This document shows, one piece after another, positions 48,556 to 58,553 of a stretch of 64,000 nt of DNA. The first letter of the stretch is position 1. Each line of letters opens with the position of its first letter. A model generated the notes under the pieces. That model had not been told where the DNA came from. It did no database searches and saw only the letters and a program-made list of their open reading frames with translations. This DNA comes from Enterobacteriaceae bacterium LSJC7. Its GTDB lineage: Bacteria; Pseudomonadota; Gammaproteobacteria; Enterobacterales; Enterobacteriaceae. The position numbers and the translations under genes are program-made. The DNA lies in assembly GCA_000302695.1 (NCBI GenBank), contig AMFN01000014.1, forward strand, positions 283,126 through 347,125, read 5' to 3'.

Positions 48556-49311
48556 ATGTGGATTGGCATAATTAGCCTGTTTCCTGAAATGTTCCGCGCG
48601 ATTACCGATTACGGGGTAACTGGCCGGGCAGTAAAAAATGGCCTGCTGAGCATTGAGTGCTGGAGTCCACGCGACTTTACGCACGACAGGCACCGCACCG
48701 TGGACGAACGTCCGTACGGCGGCGGACCGGGGATGCTCATGATGGTTCAACCGTTAAGGGACGCCATCAGTGCAGCCAGAGCCGCGGCAGGCGAGGGCGC
48801 AAAAGTTGTGTATCTGTCGCCTCAGGGACGCAAGCTCGATCAGAGCGGCGTTTGTGAGCTGGCAACCAACCAGAAGCTGATTCTGGTGTGTGGCCGCTAC
48901 GAGGGGATAGATGAGCGCGTGATTCAGACCGAAATTGACGAAGAGTGGTCAATCGGCGATTACGTACTCAGTGGGGGAGAGCTTCCGGCAATGACGCTGA
49001 TTGACTCGGTTTCCCGGTTCATTCCGGGGGTGCTGGGCCATGAAGCCTCGGCAACTGAAGATTCATTTGCCGATGGATTACTGGACTGTCCGCACTATAC
49101 GCGACCCGAAGTGCTGGAAGGGATGGAAGTACCGCCGGTGTTACTGTCGGGAAACCATGCTGAAATCCGGCGCTGGCGTCTGAAGCAGTCGCTGGGCCGA
49201 ACCTGGCTTAGAAGACCTGAACTTCTGGAAAACCTGGCTCTGACTGAAGAGCAAGCAAGGCTGCTGGCAGAGTTCCAAAAGGAACATGCGCAAACAGCAG
49301 CAGACATATGA
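48556..49311 (+). CDS. trmD: tRNA (guanine-37-N1) methyltransferase TrmD
   Basis: TrmD methylates G37 next to the anticodon with S-adenosylmethionine and so prevents +1 frameshifts. The 251-residue SPOUT enzyme has [14 protein letters not shown], the AdoMet trefoil knot with [13 protein letters not shown] and [14 protein letters not shown], and the C-terminal part with [11 protein letters not shown]. coli TrmD is 255 residues. It lies 31 bases after rimM. Confidence 0.97.
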   Translation: MWIGIISLFPEMFRAITDYGVTGRAVKNGLLSIECWSPRDFTHDRHRTVDERPYGGGPGMLMMVQPLRDAISAARAAAGEGAKVVYLSPQGRKLDQSGVCELATNQKLILVCGRYEGIDERVIQTEIDEEWSIGDYVLSGGELPAMTLIDSVSRFIPGVLGHEASATEDSFADGLLDCPHYTRPEVLEGMEVPPVLLSGNHAEIRRWRLKQSLGRTWLRRPELLENLALTEEQARLLAEFQKEHAQTAADI

Positions 49312-49367
49312 TGGGCACGGTGCATAGCAACCTGCCAGATATCAGTTTACCCAGGATAAGAGATTAA

Positions 49368-49721
<354 letters not shown>

Positions 49722-49743
49722 TTGCTCGCGAAAGCGACATCCT

Positions 49744-49773
49744 GAAAAGGGCCAGCCTATGCTGGCCCTTTTT
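49744..49773. terminator. rplS operon terminator
   Basis: AAAAGGGCCAGC-CTAT-GCTGGCCCTTTTT, 22 bases after rplS. It is symmetric and could also serve the converging DUF445 gene. Confidence 0.88.
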
Positions 49774-49822
49774 ACGTTTGCAGGCAGGCATGTTGCTGAG
49801 GGCTGTTAACCTCAGGACGATG

Positions 49823-51118
49823 TCAGTGTAGATAAAGGCGCAACAGTCCCGGCAGCTGCGACAGCGCCCACAACACCACGCCGATGCTGCCGCCTACCAG
49901 CGTGCCGTTGATGCGGATAAACTGCAGATCTTTGCCAATGTTCAGTTCAATTTGCTGCGACATATCGCGCGCATCCCAGCTTTTCACCGTATCGCTGATA
50001 TGGCGCGTGAGAAACGTCGCAAAGTCCGGTGCCAGCCGGGTGGCGGCCTGTTCCATATGCTCGTTGAGCGAGGCGCGCAATGCGGCATCGGCGCTCAGCG
50101 TTTCACCGAGCCACTGCCCGGCATCTGCCACACGCTGGCGCACCACCGAATCTTCATTCAGCATATCGTTTTTCAGCCACTGGCGTAGATCGGTCCAGAT
50201 CTCGCTCAGATAGCGGTTAAACGCCTCATCATTCTTCAGATAGTGGCGCACGTTATCAGCCCTGGCCGCCATCTCTGGTGAGCTTTTCAGATCCGCAATG
50301 AATTTTGCCGTCATGCGGTCAAACGCCAGGCGAATCTGGTGGGCATTGTCGTGGCTGATATCGTCAAGCAGGGTGTTTACGGCGTCGGAAACCAGTTGCG
50401 CACTATGCTCACCCAGCCATTCGGTAGGCAGGATCTTTGCCTTACGTGGGTGCTCGGTTTCCAGCCAGTGGACAACCTGCTGAGCGATAAACGCACGGGT
50501 GCTGTCGCGCTGAATGAGCGTAATCAGTTTTGCTATCAGCGAATCCAGTAGCTTCTGATGGCGATTATTTTTTGTCAGGCTCTCCAGAATGAGCGCACTG
50601 GTCTGGGTGAGATCGACTTTATCAATGGCTTTGTGTACGGCGCGGCGCAGCAGTCCCTGAATGCGAGTATCGTCAGTAAACTCAAGAAACCCGCTCATGA
50701 CCTGCAGGATATGCTGACCGATGCGGCGGGCGTTTTCAGGCTGACGTAACCAGTTGCCGATAATCACCGCCGGATCGTGGCGCCGAATAAGGGCAATCAG
50801 CGACGGTGTATCAAGAAATTTTTCCTGGACGAACAGACCGAGATTATCGCCAATCCTGTCTTTATTGCGCGGGATAATTGCCGTATGGCGAGAGATAAAC
50901 GGCACCGGCACGCGGCGAAACAGCGCAACCACGGCAAACCAGTCGGCCAGCGCGCCAATCATAGCCGCTTCAGACGCTGCCTTCAGTAAACCCACCCACC
51001 ACAGTGCGGGCGGCAGGAATAGCGTTGTAATAAAGGTCGCAGCAGCGAGTAGCAACAGCGCCAGCGCCAGGCGTTTGGCGCGTTTGAGTTCAGAGATTTT
51101 TTCCATAGTGTTAAGCAT
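49823..51118 (-). CDS. yjiN: DUF445 inner-membrane protein (YjiN family)
   Basis: A 431-residue protein matching E. coli YjiN: one N-terminal membrane pair (about 18-65, [13 protein letters not shown]), the block [39 protein letters not shown], a long helical cytoplasmic part and a C-terminal helix ([18 protein letters not shown]). Function is unknown. The true start may be ATG 51106 ([11 protein letters not shown]). E. coli has yjiN at 98 min; here it takes the place of yfiB-yfiN-yfiR-yfiL between rplS and aroF. Confidence 0.88.
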   Translation of the reverse strand: MLNTMEKISELKRAKRLALALLLLAAATFITTLFLPPALWWVGLLKAASEAAMIGALADWFAVVALFRRVPVPFISRHTAIIPRNKDRIGDNLGLFVQEKFLDTPSLIALIRRHDPAVIIGNWLRQPENARRIGQHILQVMSGFLEFTDDTRIQGLLRRAVHKAIDKVDLTQTSALILESLTKNNRHQKLLDSLIAKLITLIQRDSTRAFIAQQVVHWLETEHPRKAKILPTEWLGEHSAQLVSDAVNTLLDDISHDNAHQIRLAFDRMTAKFIADLKSSPEMAARADNVRHYLKNDEAFNRYLSEIWTDLRQWLKNDMLNEDSVVRQRVADAGQWLGETLSADAALRASLNEHMEQAATRLAPDFATFLTRHISDTVKSWDARDMSQQIELNIGKDLQFIRINGTLVGGSIGVVLWALSQLPGLLRLYLH

Positions 51119-51238
51119 ATCTATCTGTCACCCAGGCGGGAAAGAATATTTGCTCATGGCCACCGTTCCCGGCATTTTCTTAAGCGTTTTGTCTGGCCTG
51201 CATTCAGTGTTTAACGTTCAGGCAATAAACCATTTACA

Positions 51239-51676
51239 ATGGGCGTGTCTTCTGGCTCAACCGATGGATATTGCGTGCGCACACTCACCGGCAACATAAC
51301 GCATCGCGCCACCTGGCTGGCGCTGCTTGCCATGATGCTTATTGTGGTTGCGCCGCAGATTTCTCTCTCCCTGCAACAGCTCCGGCAGGCACCGACGCAC
51401 GCGATGCATCACGAGATGCCGATGATGGACATGGCGCAGCATGAAGCCGGGCATCCCGACGCCGCCCATGAAGAGCATGCGGCCTGCGGCTATTGCGTAC
51501 TGTTGGCCCATACACCGGGCTTGCTGATGCCAGCACTTATGCTGCTGCTGGCACACGGCCTGTTGCGTCAACCACAGCCTTTCGCGACGCGCCTTGCACA
51601 CCTGCCTGCCTGTTGCCGAGGTCGCCCTCCCTGCCGCGCCCCTCCGCTGGACTCACGTATTTCTGCAAATAATTAA
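51239..51676 (+). CDS. DUF2946 family protein with His/Met-rich segment
   Basis: A 145-residue protein with one N-terminal membrane helix (about 25-45, LALLAMMLIVVAPQISLSL), a His/Met-rich stretch (about 54-82, including HAMHHEMPMMDM and HEAGH), the CGYC pair, and a second hydrophobic segment (about 95-110). CGYC with a nearby His and a C-terminal RAPP-like end are marks of DUF2946. The composition suggests binding of copper or another metal in the periplasm, which is an inference. A PepSY membrane protein follows 91 bases on. The start is uncertain; GTG at 51275 is an alternative. Confidence 0.72.
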   Translation: MGVSSGSTDGYCVRTLTGNITHRATWLALLAMMLIVVAPQISLSLQQLRQAPTHAMHHEMPMMDMAQHEAGHPDAAHEEHAACGYCVLLAHTPGLLMPALMLLLAHGLLRQPQPFATRLAHLPACCRGRPPCRAPPLDSRISANN

Positions 51677-51767
51677 TTACGCCTTTTCCAGCAGAAAGGG
51701 CGTCTGTGTTATGCCAGAAAATCAGGGGCAGCCGCTTGTGCACTCTGATGTTTAAAAAGGAATCGAC

Positions 51768-53135
51768 ATGAATCCACACGCTTCGCGCGCGGCCTGGGTT
51801 GAGTTGCTGCGTCGTCTGCATTTTTACATTGGCCTGTTTATTGGTCCGTTTATCTTTATTGCCGCCTTTTCCGGCACGCTGTATGTGGCAACACCGCAGC
51901 TGGAGAATTTTATTTATCGTGATGCGCTGAGTCTTGATAGCAGTGGGCCGATGCGCAGCCTTGAAGAACAAGTCGCGCTCGCGCGCCAGGTTGCGGGACA
52001 GGACGCGCAACTACAGGCGGTGCGCCCGGCTGCACAAGGGGAAAACACGCGCGTGATGTTTGCCGATCCGCGCTTGAAGCCATCTGAAGCACGGGCGATT
52101 TTCATCGATCCGGTATCGCTTGCGGTGAAAGGTGATATGACGGTTTACGGCACCAGCGGTATTTTGCCCTTGCGCCAGTGGATAGATTATTTGCACCGTT
52201 CGCTGCTGTTGGGTGAGGCGGGGCGCAATTACAGTGAACTGGCGGCGTCCTGGATGTGGATTGCCGCACTCGGTGGTGTGGCGTTGTGGGGTTTTACTCG
52301 TGCACCGAAAAGCCACCAGCAGATGAAGCGCGGTGCTTTTGTGAGGCAGCGTCGCTGGCATCGGCAGTTGGGCTGGATCCTGTTTGCGGGCCTGCTGCTG
52401 TTTTCGGCAACTGGGCTAACCTGGTCACGCTGGGCGGGCGATAACATCAACCTGTTGCGTGAGCGTATGGGCTGGATGACGCCACAGGTGAAAACGGTAC
52501 TGGAAGGCCACATTGTGATGCCCGCCGATCCGCATGCCGATCACCACGGTACGCACGACAATATGCCGACGATGCCGGTCGATAATGCCTTGTTCGATTC
52601 AGTGCTGGTTAGCGCACGCGCCGTCGGGCTTGAGGCTGCAAGAGTGGAGATCCGTCCGGCACAAGACAGCGGCAAAGCGTGGACAGTAACCGAAATCGAC
52701 AGGCGTTGGCCGACGCAGGTGGATGCAGTTGCTATCGATACTCACAGTATGAGTGTTATTGACCGCACTGATTTCTCGCGCTTTCCGCTGATGGCAAAGC
52801 TCACTCGCTGGGGGATTGATTTCCATATGGGCGTGTTGTTCGGGTGGCCCAACCAGCTGCTGCTGGTGCTTTTTGGCATCGGGTTGTGCACGACTATTGT
52901 ATTGGGTTACCGCATGTGGTGGCGACGCCGTCCGGCTCAGTCGCCCGATAATCCGCTACACACGCTGGTAACCGCCTGGCTGGGATTGCGCTTATCAGGC
53001 CGCCTCACGGTACTTGTGATAGCGCTTTGTCTGGGTGTTACGCTGCCGCTAATGGGACTTAGCTTATTGCTGTTTATTGCGCTGGATCTATTGCGCTGGC
53101 GTAGAGTCAGCCAGCGGCAATCAGTGATGTCGTAA
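51768..53135 (+). CDS. PepSY-associated transmembrane protein
   Basis: A 455-residue inner membrane protein of the PepSY_TM family. There are four or more helices: about 20-40 (FYIGLFIGPFIFIAAFSGTLY), 160-180, 205-225, 365-385 and a last pair at 410-445. Conserved His lie in LRRLHFYIGL, DYLHRSLLLG, RRWHRQLGW and DFHMGVLFGW; these could bind haem or metal, as in the siderophore reductases FoxB and PiuB of this family. A periplasmic loop has a His/Met-rich part (about 246-270, HADHHGTHDNMPTMP). AAAAGGA precedes the start. With the DUF2946 gene it probably forms an operon for metal handling; function not shown. Confidence 0.82.
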   Translation: MNPHASRAAWVELLRRLHFYIGLFIGPFIFIAAFSGTLYVATPQLENFIYRDALSLDSSGPMRSLEEQVALARQVAGQDAQLQAVRPAAQGENTRVMFADPRLKPSEARAIFIDPVSLAVKGDMTVYGTSGILPLRQWIDYLHRSLLLGEAGRNYSELAASWMWIAALGGVALWGFTRAPKSHQQMKRGAFVRQRRWHRQLGWILFAGLLLFSATGLTWSRWAGDNINLLRERMGWMTPQVKTVLEGHIVMPADPHADHHGTHDNMPTMPVDNALFDSVLVSARAVGLEAARVEIRPAQDSGKAWTVTEIDRRWPTQVDAVAIDTHSMSVIDRTDFSRFPLMAKLTRWGIDFHMGVLFGWPNQLLLVLFGIGLCTTIVLGYRMWWRRRPAQSPDNPLHTLVTAWLGLRLSGRLTVLVIALCLGVTLPLMGLSLLLFIALDLLRWRRVSQRQSVMS

Positions 53136-53216
53136 CGCCAGGTGTTATGATGGTGGAACGTTATGTTTACGATTTTATAGTTTTTCAGGCTATATTCACG
53201 GCAATTATTTTTGCAA

Positions 53217-53234
53217 TGTAAAGTTATCGTTACG
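53217..53234 (+). promoter_or_regulatory. Possible TyrR box ahead of aroF
   Basis: TGTAAAGTTATCGTTACG has a perfect left half and four of six matches on the right to TGTAAA-N6-TTTACA. It lies 92 bases before aroF. In E. coli aroF-tyrA is repressed by TyrR with tyrosine through three boxes; I could not place the others. Confidence 0.45.
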
Positions 53235-53325
53235 TAGTGTGGATTGATATCTTTACCATTTGCGGTTAAGGTAGCTCATCCCTGAGGGGAAACTATCGCA
53301 AACGAGTTTAATAAGGATCACCACC

Positions 53326-54396
53326 ATGCAAAAAGACGCGCTGAATAACGTCCATATCGTCGAAGAACAGGTCATGCTGACACCGGAACAGCTGAAAGCT
53401 GAGTTCCCGCTGACCGCCGCGCAGGAAGCGCAAATTGCCGAGTCTCGCCAGACTATTGCTGACATCATTGCCGGGCGCGATCCGCGTCTGTTGATTGTTT
53501 GCGGGCCATGTTCGATTCACGATCCAGAAGCTGCCCTGGACTATGCGCGTCGTTTTAAAACCCTGTCGGAGGAGGTCCGCGATAGCCTCTATCTTGTCAT
53601 GCGCGTCTATTTTGAAAAGCCGCGCACCACGGTGGGCTGGAAAGGACTGATTAACGATCCGCACATGGATGGCTCGTTTGATATTGAAACCGGCCTGAAG
53701 ACTGCGCGCGGCCTGCTGGTGGACCTGGTCGCCATGGGATTACCGTTGGCGACCGAAGCACTGGATCCGAACAGCCCGCAGTACCTCGGTGACCTGTTCA
53801 GCTGGTCGGCCATTGGTGCGCGTACCACGGAATCGCAGACGCACCGCGAAATGGCGTCAGGTCTTTCTATGCCAGTGGGCTTTAAGAACGGCACCGACGG
53901 CAGCCTTGCTACCGCCATTAACGCTATGCGTGCTGCCTCAATGCCGCATCGCTTTGTTGGCATCAACCAGGCGGGTCAGGTTTGTCTGCTGAAAACTAAA
54001 GGCAACCCGGACGGCCACGTGATTCTGCGCGGCGGTAAAGCGCCTAATTACGGCCCGGAAGATGTGGCGAAGTGCGAAAAAGAGATGGAACAGGCGGGAC
54101 TGCGCCCGTCGCTAATGATAGATTGCAGTCATGCTAACTCCAGCAAAGACTATCGTCGTCAGCCTGGCGTGGCAGAATCTGCCATTGCGCAGATTAAGGA
54201 CGGGAATCAATCTATTACCGGTCTGATGATTGAGAGCAACATCCATGAAGGCAACCAGTCATCTGAACAGCCGCGTGCAGAGATGAAATACGGTGTGTCG
54301 GTAACGGATGCCTGCATCAGCTGGGAAACGACGCAAACGCTGCTGCGCGAGATCCATAACGATTTAAATGGACACATAGCAGCGCGTCTCGCTTAA
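53326..54396 (+). CDS. aroF: DAHP synthase, tyrosine-sensitive (AroF)
   Basis: AroF condenses phosphoenolpyruvate and erythrose-4-phosphate into DAHP, the entry to the shikimate pathway. The 356-residue protein has the E. coli length. Motifs are LLIVCGPCSIHDPEAALDYA (metal Cys), GARTTESQTHREMASG, KNGTDG and DCSHANSSKDY. It belongs to the Tyr-inhibited isoenzyme by its start MQKDALNNVHIVEEQVM and by its link to tyrA, which begins 15 bases after it. Confidence 0.96.
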   Translation: MQKDALNNVHIVEEQVMLTPEQLKAEFPLTAAQEAQIAESRQTIADIIAGRDPRLLIVCGPCSIHDPEAALDYARRFKTLSEEVRDSLYLVMRVYFEKPRTTVGWKGLINDPHMDGSFDIETGLKTARGLLVDLVAMGLPLATEALDPNSPQYLGDLFSWSAIGARTTESQTHREMASGLSMPVGFKNGTDGSLATAINAMRAASMPHRFVGINQAGQVCLLKTKGNPDGHVILRGGKAPNYGPEDVAKCEKEMEQAGLRPSLMIDCSHANSSKDYRRQPGVAESAIAQIKDGNQSITGLMIESNIHEGNQSSEQPRAEMKYGVSVTDACISWETTQTLLREIHNDLNGHIAARLA

Positions 54397-54411
54397 GAGG
54401 TTTTCTATTTT

Positions 54412-55533
54412 ATGGTTGCAGAATTGACCGCGCTGCGCGATCAAATTGACAATGTCGACAAGGCGCTGCTGGATTTGCTGGCGCGCCGTTTAGAACTGGT
54501 GGCCGAAGTTGGTGAAGTTAAAAGCCGCTACGGTTTACCGATTTATGTCCCGGAGCGCGAGTCAGCCATGCTGGCTTCGCGCCGCCAGGAGGCCCAGGCG
54601 CTCGGCGTGCCGCCAGATCTTATTGAAGACGTGCTGCGCCGCGTGATGCGTGAGTCTTATTCCAGTGAAAACGACAAGGGCTTTAAAACCCTGAACCCGA
54701 CGCTACGCCCGGTGACTATCGTCGGCGGCGGCGGCCAGATGGGACAGTTGTTTGCAAAAATGCTTACGCTGTCTGGCTATCAGGTGCGTATTCTGGAAAA
54801 AGACGACTGGTCACGCGTACACGAACTGCTCGACGATGCGGGCATGGTGATTGTCAGCGTACCGATTCACCTGACAGAAGAAACTATTGCTCGTCTGCCG
54901 CCACTGGCGGATGACTGCATCCTGGTTGACCTGGCGTCGGTAAAAAATACGCCGTTGCAGGCGATGATGGCGGCACACAAAGGCCCAGTGCTGGGCCTAC
55001 ACCCGATGTTTGGCCCGGACAGCGGCAGCCTCGCTAAGCAGGTTGTGGTGTGGTGCGATGGCCGCCAGCCCGAGGCCTATCAGTGGTTTCTGGAGCAAAT
55101 CCAGGTCTGGGGCGCACGCCTGCACCGCATCAGCGCGGTAGAGCACGACCAGAATATGGCGTTTATTCAGGCGCTGCGCCACTTTGCCACCTTTGCCTAT
55201 GGGCTGCATCTTGCCGAGGAAAATGTGCAGCTTGAGCAACTGCTGGCGCTCTCGTCGCCGATTTACCGGCTGGAGCTGGCGATGGTTGGGCGTTTGTTTG
55301 CGCAGGACCCGCAACTCTACGCTGATATTATCATGGCGTCTGACGATAACATTGCGCTCATCAAGCGCTATTATCAGCGTTTTGGTGAAGCCATTTCGCT
55401 GCTGGAGCAGGGCGACAAACAGGCCTTCATCGACAGCTTTCGTCGGGTGGAACACTGGTTTGGTGACTATGCGCAACGCTTTCAAAATGAAAGCCGTACG
55501 CTGTTGCGCCAGGCGAACGATAGCCGCCAATAA
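54412..55533 (+). CDS. tyrA: Chorismate mutase/prephenate dehydrogenase TyrA
   Basis: TyrA turns chorismate to prephenate and then to 4-hydroxyphenylpyruvate in tyrosine synthesis; tyrosine inhibits it. The 373 residues have an AroQ chorismate mutase domain (about 1-90, [21 protein letters not shown]) and a Rossmann dehydrogenase domain (about 100-373) with [18 protein letters not shown] and [14 protein letters not shown]. Length equals that of E. coli. It follows aroF as an operon and ends at a strong terminator. Confidence 0.97.
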   Translation: MVAELTALRDQIDNVDKALLDLLARRLELVAEVGEVKSRYGLPIYVPERESAMLASRRQEAQALGVPPDLIEDVLRRVMRESYSSENDKGFKTLNPTLRPVTIVGGGGQMGQLFAKMLTLSGYQVRILEKDDWSRVHELLDDAGMVIVSVPIHLTEETIARLPPLADDCILVDLASVKNTPLQAMMAAHKGPVLGLHPMFGPDSGSLAKQVVVWCDGRQPEAYQWFLEQIQVWGARLHRISAVEHDQNMAFIQALRHFATFAYGLHLAEENVQLEQLLALSSPIYRLELAMVGRLFAQDPQLYADIIMASDDNIALIKRYYQRFGEAISLLEQGDKQAFIDSFRRVEHWFGDYAQRFQNESRTLLRQANDSRQ

Positions 55534-55553
55534 GTTAAGCGCTGTATATACTG

Positions 55554-55583
55554 AAAGCCGGTGGGAGACCACCGGCTTTTTTA
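55554..55583 (+). terminator. tyrA terminator
   Basis: AAAGCCGGTGG-GAGA-CCACCGGC with six T lies 20 bases after tyrA and ends just ahead of the next gene's ribosome site. Confidence 0.85.
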
Positions 55584-55600
55584 TTGCAAAGGAGAAGGAC

Positions 55601-56479
55601 ATGGCAATACAGGTGCAGCCGCTGTTCGATTATATCGGCCAGTTGCCGGAGTGCCCGACCTGGAGTGTTCGCGAGCAGTCGCTGTGGTGGACCGACATCC
55701 TGGCGTGCGAAATTCATCGTTACCATCCTGCCAGCGGTGCGCATCGCGTGCTGCGTTTTCCTGAGGAAGTTGGCTGTTTTGCGCTGTGTGAAAACGGTGG
55801 GCTGATTGTCGCGCTCCGTAGCGCCATCTGGCTTGCTGATGAAGATGGGCGACTGGTGCGTAAAGTTTGTGATAACCCAAGTAACCCGGCACTGGCGCGC
55901 TTTAATGACGGTGGGACGGATGCAGATGGGCGTTTTTATGCCGGTACGTTCTGGAAGCCGGGAGATTACAACGGTGCGCTACTGATGCGTGTGGACAACA
56001 ATCTGTCTGCCCAGGTGATTCAGTGCGATATTCAGGGCCATAACGGACTGGCGTTTAGCCCGGATGGCGACCTGATGTACACCTCGGATACACCGAACGC
56101 CGTTATCTGGCGCACGCCGCTTGATGAGTGCGCAGAGCCGGGCAAACGCGAAGTCTTTCGCCGCTTTGGGCCTGGAGAAGGGATGCCGGATGGTGCGGCA
56201 ATGGACGTGGAAGGCTGCTACTGGAGCGCGCTATATGACGGATTTCGCATTGCCCGTTTTTCGCCCGCCGGTGAGCAGCTGGCTGAGTACAGGCTGCCGG
56301 TACGCTGCCCGACAATGGTGTGCTTTGGCGGGCCGCAGATGAAGACGCTTTACATCACGACAACGCGTGAAGATATGCAGGAAGATGAACTGGTCCAGCG
56401 CCCGTTATCCGGGGCGATTTTTACGCTTGAAGTTGCGGTAGCGGGAAAGGTTAAGCCGCGTTTTCGTTACACGGTTTAA
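55601..56479 (+). CDS. SMP-30/gluconolactonase family protein
   Basis: A 292-residue, six-bladed beta-propeller of the SMP-30/gluconolaconase/LRE-like family. The metal-site Glu lies in LPECPTWSVREQSLWWTDI, Asn in RFNDGGTDADGRFYAGT, and the Asn and Asp in GHNGLAFSPDG and MPDGAAMDVEGCYWSALYDG. Known members hydrolyse sugar lactones (gluconolactone, L-arabinolactone) with Ca or Zn. The start at 55601 has AAGGAG; longer frames run into tyrA and are not real. It lies between the tyrA terminator and pheA, where E. coli has no gene. It has its own ribosome site but may depend on read-through. Confidence 0.88.
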   Translation: MAIQVQPLFDYIGQLPECPTWSVREQSLWWTDILACEIHRYHPASGAHRVLRFPEEVGCFALCENGGLIVALRSAIWLADEDGRLVRKVCDNPSNPALARFNDGGTDADGRFYAGTFWKPGDYNGALLMRVDNNLSAQVIQCDIQGHNGLAFSPDGDLMYTSDTPNAVIWRTPLDECAEPGKREVFRRFGPGEGMPDGAAMDVEGCYWSALYDGFRIARFSPAGEQLAEYRLPVRCPTMVCFGGPQMKTLYITTTREDMQEDELVQRPLSGAIFTLEVAVAGKVKPRFRYTV

Positions 56480-56545
56480 ATGCGGCAATTATCCGTGGCC
56501 TGAGTTTGCGAGGGGGCGCCTGCCGGGGCAGGCGCGATATACCCG

Positions 56546-57703
56546 TCAGTCTGGCTCGACCGGCACGACAGTCTCGCTGGGATAGCAGCCCAGTACTTTC
56601 ATTGAACGAGTAATGTCGCTCAGTTCACGTAGCGCCTGGCGCATTTCTGGTGATTCCAGATTGGCCTGTACGTCCAGATAAAACATCTCTTCCCACGGAT
56701 TTCCATGGATAGGGCGTGACTCCAGCTTGGTCATAATCAGATTGTGGTTGCGCATCACCAGTAACGCTTCTACCAGCGAGCCAGACTGCTGGCCCGTTGC
56801 CATCAGCAGCGTTGTTTTCGCCGGTACCTGGTCAGATACGCCGATGGCCTTACGCGCCAGCACCAGGAAGCGGGTGATGTTCTGGGTCTGGTTCGCCAGG
56901 TTGCGCTCCAGTACCTGCAAACCGTACAGCGCGCCACCGGCTTCGCTACCGAGTGCGGCAACGCCTGGTGAGCCAGATTGCGCCACTTTCTCCATCGCCG
57001 CTGAGGTGCTTTCACAGTATTCGATTTTCCACTGTGGCCAGCGGTTGATGAACTGACTGCACTGCTGGAACGGCTGGGGGTGGCTGTAGACGGTGTGGAT
57101 GTCTTCAAGGGTGGTGGTTGAGGCAACCATGACACAGTGGTCAATAGGCAGCGTCAGCTCGCCGACGATAGACAGGCTGGTGTGTTGCAGCAGGTCGTAA
57201 ACATCGTTAATTGAGCCGGAGCTGGTGTTCTCCACTGGTACTACCGCATAGTCAGACTGGCCGGTTTCGACCTGGCGAAAAATCTCATCAAACCTTGAAC
57301 AACCGTTTTCAATGAAATGCTCAAAGTGGCGCGCGGCATAGCGGCGTGCGGCCAGGTGAGAATAAGAACCTTTGGGGCCAAGAAAGGCGATGCGGGCAGA
57401 GTCTGCGCTGGTTTTATTCAGATGTTTTTGCAGCAATGCCTGTTGTGTGAGTACCGAGTCCTCAATAATGAGCTGGAACAGTCGGGTTATGTAGTGGCCG
57501 TCCAGGTGATGCTTTTTGCCGGTGCGTACCAGGTGCTCCAGCAGATCGCGTTCGCGTTCAATGTCGCGTACGGGGCGGTGGGTGGCAAGTTTCGCTGTAC
57601 CGACTTCGACAGCCAGCTGGCGGCGCTCGGCCAGTAACGCGAGGAGTTTTTCATCCAGCGCACTGATTTTATCGCGCAGGGCCAGCAGGGGATTATCGCT
57701 CAT
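56546..57703 (-). CDS. pheA: Chorismate mutase/prephenate dehydratase PheA
   Basis: PheA makes phenylpyruvate from chorismate in phenylalanine synthesis and is inhibited by phenylalanine. The 385 residues hold the AroQ mutase (1-90, [22 protein letters not shown]), the dehydratase (about 105-285, [17 protein letters not shown] and [19 protein letters not shown]) and the ACT regulatory domain (about 295-375, [24 protein letters not shown]). E. coli has 386. Expression depends on the pheL attenuator upstream. Confidence 0.97.
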   Translation of the reverse strand: MSDNPLLALRDKISALDEKLLALLAERRQLAVEVGTAKLATHRPVRDIERERDLLEHLVRTGKKHHLDGHYITRLFQLIIEDSVLTQQALLQKHLNKTSADSARIAFLGPKGSYSHLAARRYAARHFEHFIENGCSRFDEIFRQVETGQSDYAVVPVENTSSGSINDVYDLLQHTSLSIVGELTLPIDHCVMVASTTTLEDIHTVYSHPQPFQQCSQFINRWPQWKIEYCESTSAAMEKVAQSGSPGVAALGSEAGGALYGLQVLERNLANQTQNITRFLVLARKAIGVSDQVPAKTTLLMATGQQSGSLVEALLVMRNHNLIMTKLESRPIHGNPWEEMFYLDVQANLESPEMRQALRELSDITRSMKVLGCYPSETVVPVEPD

Positions 57704-57726
57704 AGTGCAACCTTTGTAGTTATCAT

Positions 57727-57753
57727 AAAAAAGGCCTCCCTGGTGGGAGGCCT
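57727..57753 (-). terminator. pheA attenuator terminator
   Basis: On the minus strand AGGCCTCCC-ACC-AGGGAGGCCT is followed by six T, between pheL and pheA. The leader upstream contains alternative pairing segments (such as the GAATGCGAAG copies about 57765 and 57820), as in E. coli, so that ribosome stalling on Phe codons prevents this hairpin. Confidence 0.85.
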
Positions 57754-57800
57754 GTCTGTTCGTCTTCGCATTCTTTCTTACACGACGAAACGCCTCCCGG

Positions 57801-57848
57801 TCAGGGGAAGGTAAAGAAGAATGCGAAGAAAAACGGAATACGCGTCAT
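57801..57848 (-). CDS. pheL: pheA operon leader peptide PheL
   Basis: The reading [15 protein letters not shown] has 15 residues, seven of them phenylalanine, and ends in TGA at 57803-57801. E. coli PheL is [15 protein letters not shown], so the control part is the same. A second ATG directly upstream (57851) could add one Met. The ribosome on the Phe codons senses charged tRNA-Phe and sets termination before pheA. Confidence 0.92.
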   Translation of the reverse strand: MTRIPFFFAFFFTFP

Positions 57849-57876
57849 CATGAAGCCCGGATAAAGTGTAACAGTT

Positions 57877-57906
57877 AAAGTACCTGCTCTCTTTTCCTTA
57901 TGTCAA
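57877..57906 (-). promoter_or_regulatory. pheL-pheA promoter
   Basis: On the minus strand TTGACA (57906-57901) and TACTTT (57882-57877) are 18 bases apart, about 30 bases ahead of pheL. Confidence 0.6.
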
Positions 57907-57907
57907 T

Positions 57908-57931
57908 AAAAAACGCGCCCGCAGGCGCGCT
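57908..57931 (-). terminator. raiA terminator
   Basis: On the minus strand GCGCGCC-TGC-GGGCGCG with six T comes 17 bases after the raiA stop and touches the pheA promoter. Confidence 0.8.
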
Positions 57932-57948
57932 CCTTAAAGGTAAGAGGA

Positions 57949-58284
57949 TTAAACCTGAGGGTCGGCCAGCGGAACCTCTTTCACAGAGCCTTCAGCGCGG
58001 CGCGCTTCACCCTTGTGCTGGACCTTATTAAGCTGGCGTTCAAGCTTGTTAATCAGCTCATTGATGGCCGCATACATATCTTCATGTTTCGCGCTTGCCA
58101 CCAGATGGCCGTTAGGCGTGTTGATGGTTGCATCAGCTACAAAGCCTTTTGGCTCTTTGGACAGCACAATATGCGGGTTAATCAGATGAGTTTGCCACTT
58201 TTCAAGTTTGGCGAGACGGTCTGCGACATGCTGGCGGATGGCCGGGGTGATTTCCATTTGTTTGCTGGTAATATTCATTGTCAT
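57949..58284 (-). CDS. raiA: Ribosome-associated inhibitor RaiA (YfiA)
   Basis: RaiA binds the 30S decoding channel in cold shock and stationary phase, stops translation and prevents 100S dimers. The 111-residue protein begins [20 protein letters not shown] and has the conserved [12 protein letters not shown] and [21 protein letters not shown]. The C-terminal tail after residue 95 ([12 protein letters not shown]) is different from that of E. coli and two residues shorter. The start at 58284 has AGAGG about nine bases upstream. Confidence 0.95.
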   Translation of the reverse strand: MTMNITSKQMEITPAIRQHVADRLAKLEKWQTHLINPHIVLSKEPKGFVADATINTPNGHLVASAKHEDMYAAINELINKLERQLNKVQHKGEARRAEGSVKEVPLADPQV

Positions 58285-58510
58285 AAAGTTACCTCTTTGT
58301 CTTTCCCGTCTTGATAACTTCAGCATACCCCGCAAAATGTCAAAATGTGTGATTCAGGTCAGTTATTTTTGTCACCTTTTGTCAGTGAGCCTGCTTTTGT
58401 GAGACAGGGCAGGAAGTGGTGATATTTGCCTTGAGAATTTAGGGAATAGCGGCCATATTTGAAAGGATAACCTGCGCTTAAGCGAGTCAGTTAGCCCGAT
58501 TCAGCGCATA

Positions 58511-58540
58511 AAAAAACGGCAGCCTGAGCTGCCGTTTTTC
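58511..58540. terminator. bamD terminator
   Basis: AAAAAACGGCAGC-CTGA-GCTGCCGTTTTT directly after the bamD stop; A and T runs on both sides. Confidence 0.85.
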
Positions 58541-58553
58541 TTAAATCAAACCA

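Noticed and set aside
55184-55600. Longer version of the SMP-30 protein starting inside tyrA
   Set aside because: The extra 139 codons are an out-of-frame reading of tyrA and of its terminator; the true start at 55601 has a good ribosome site.
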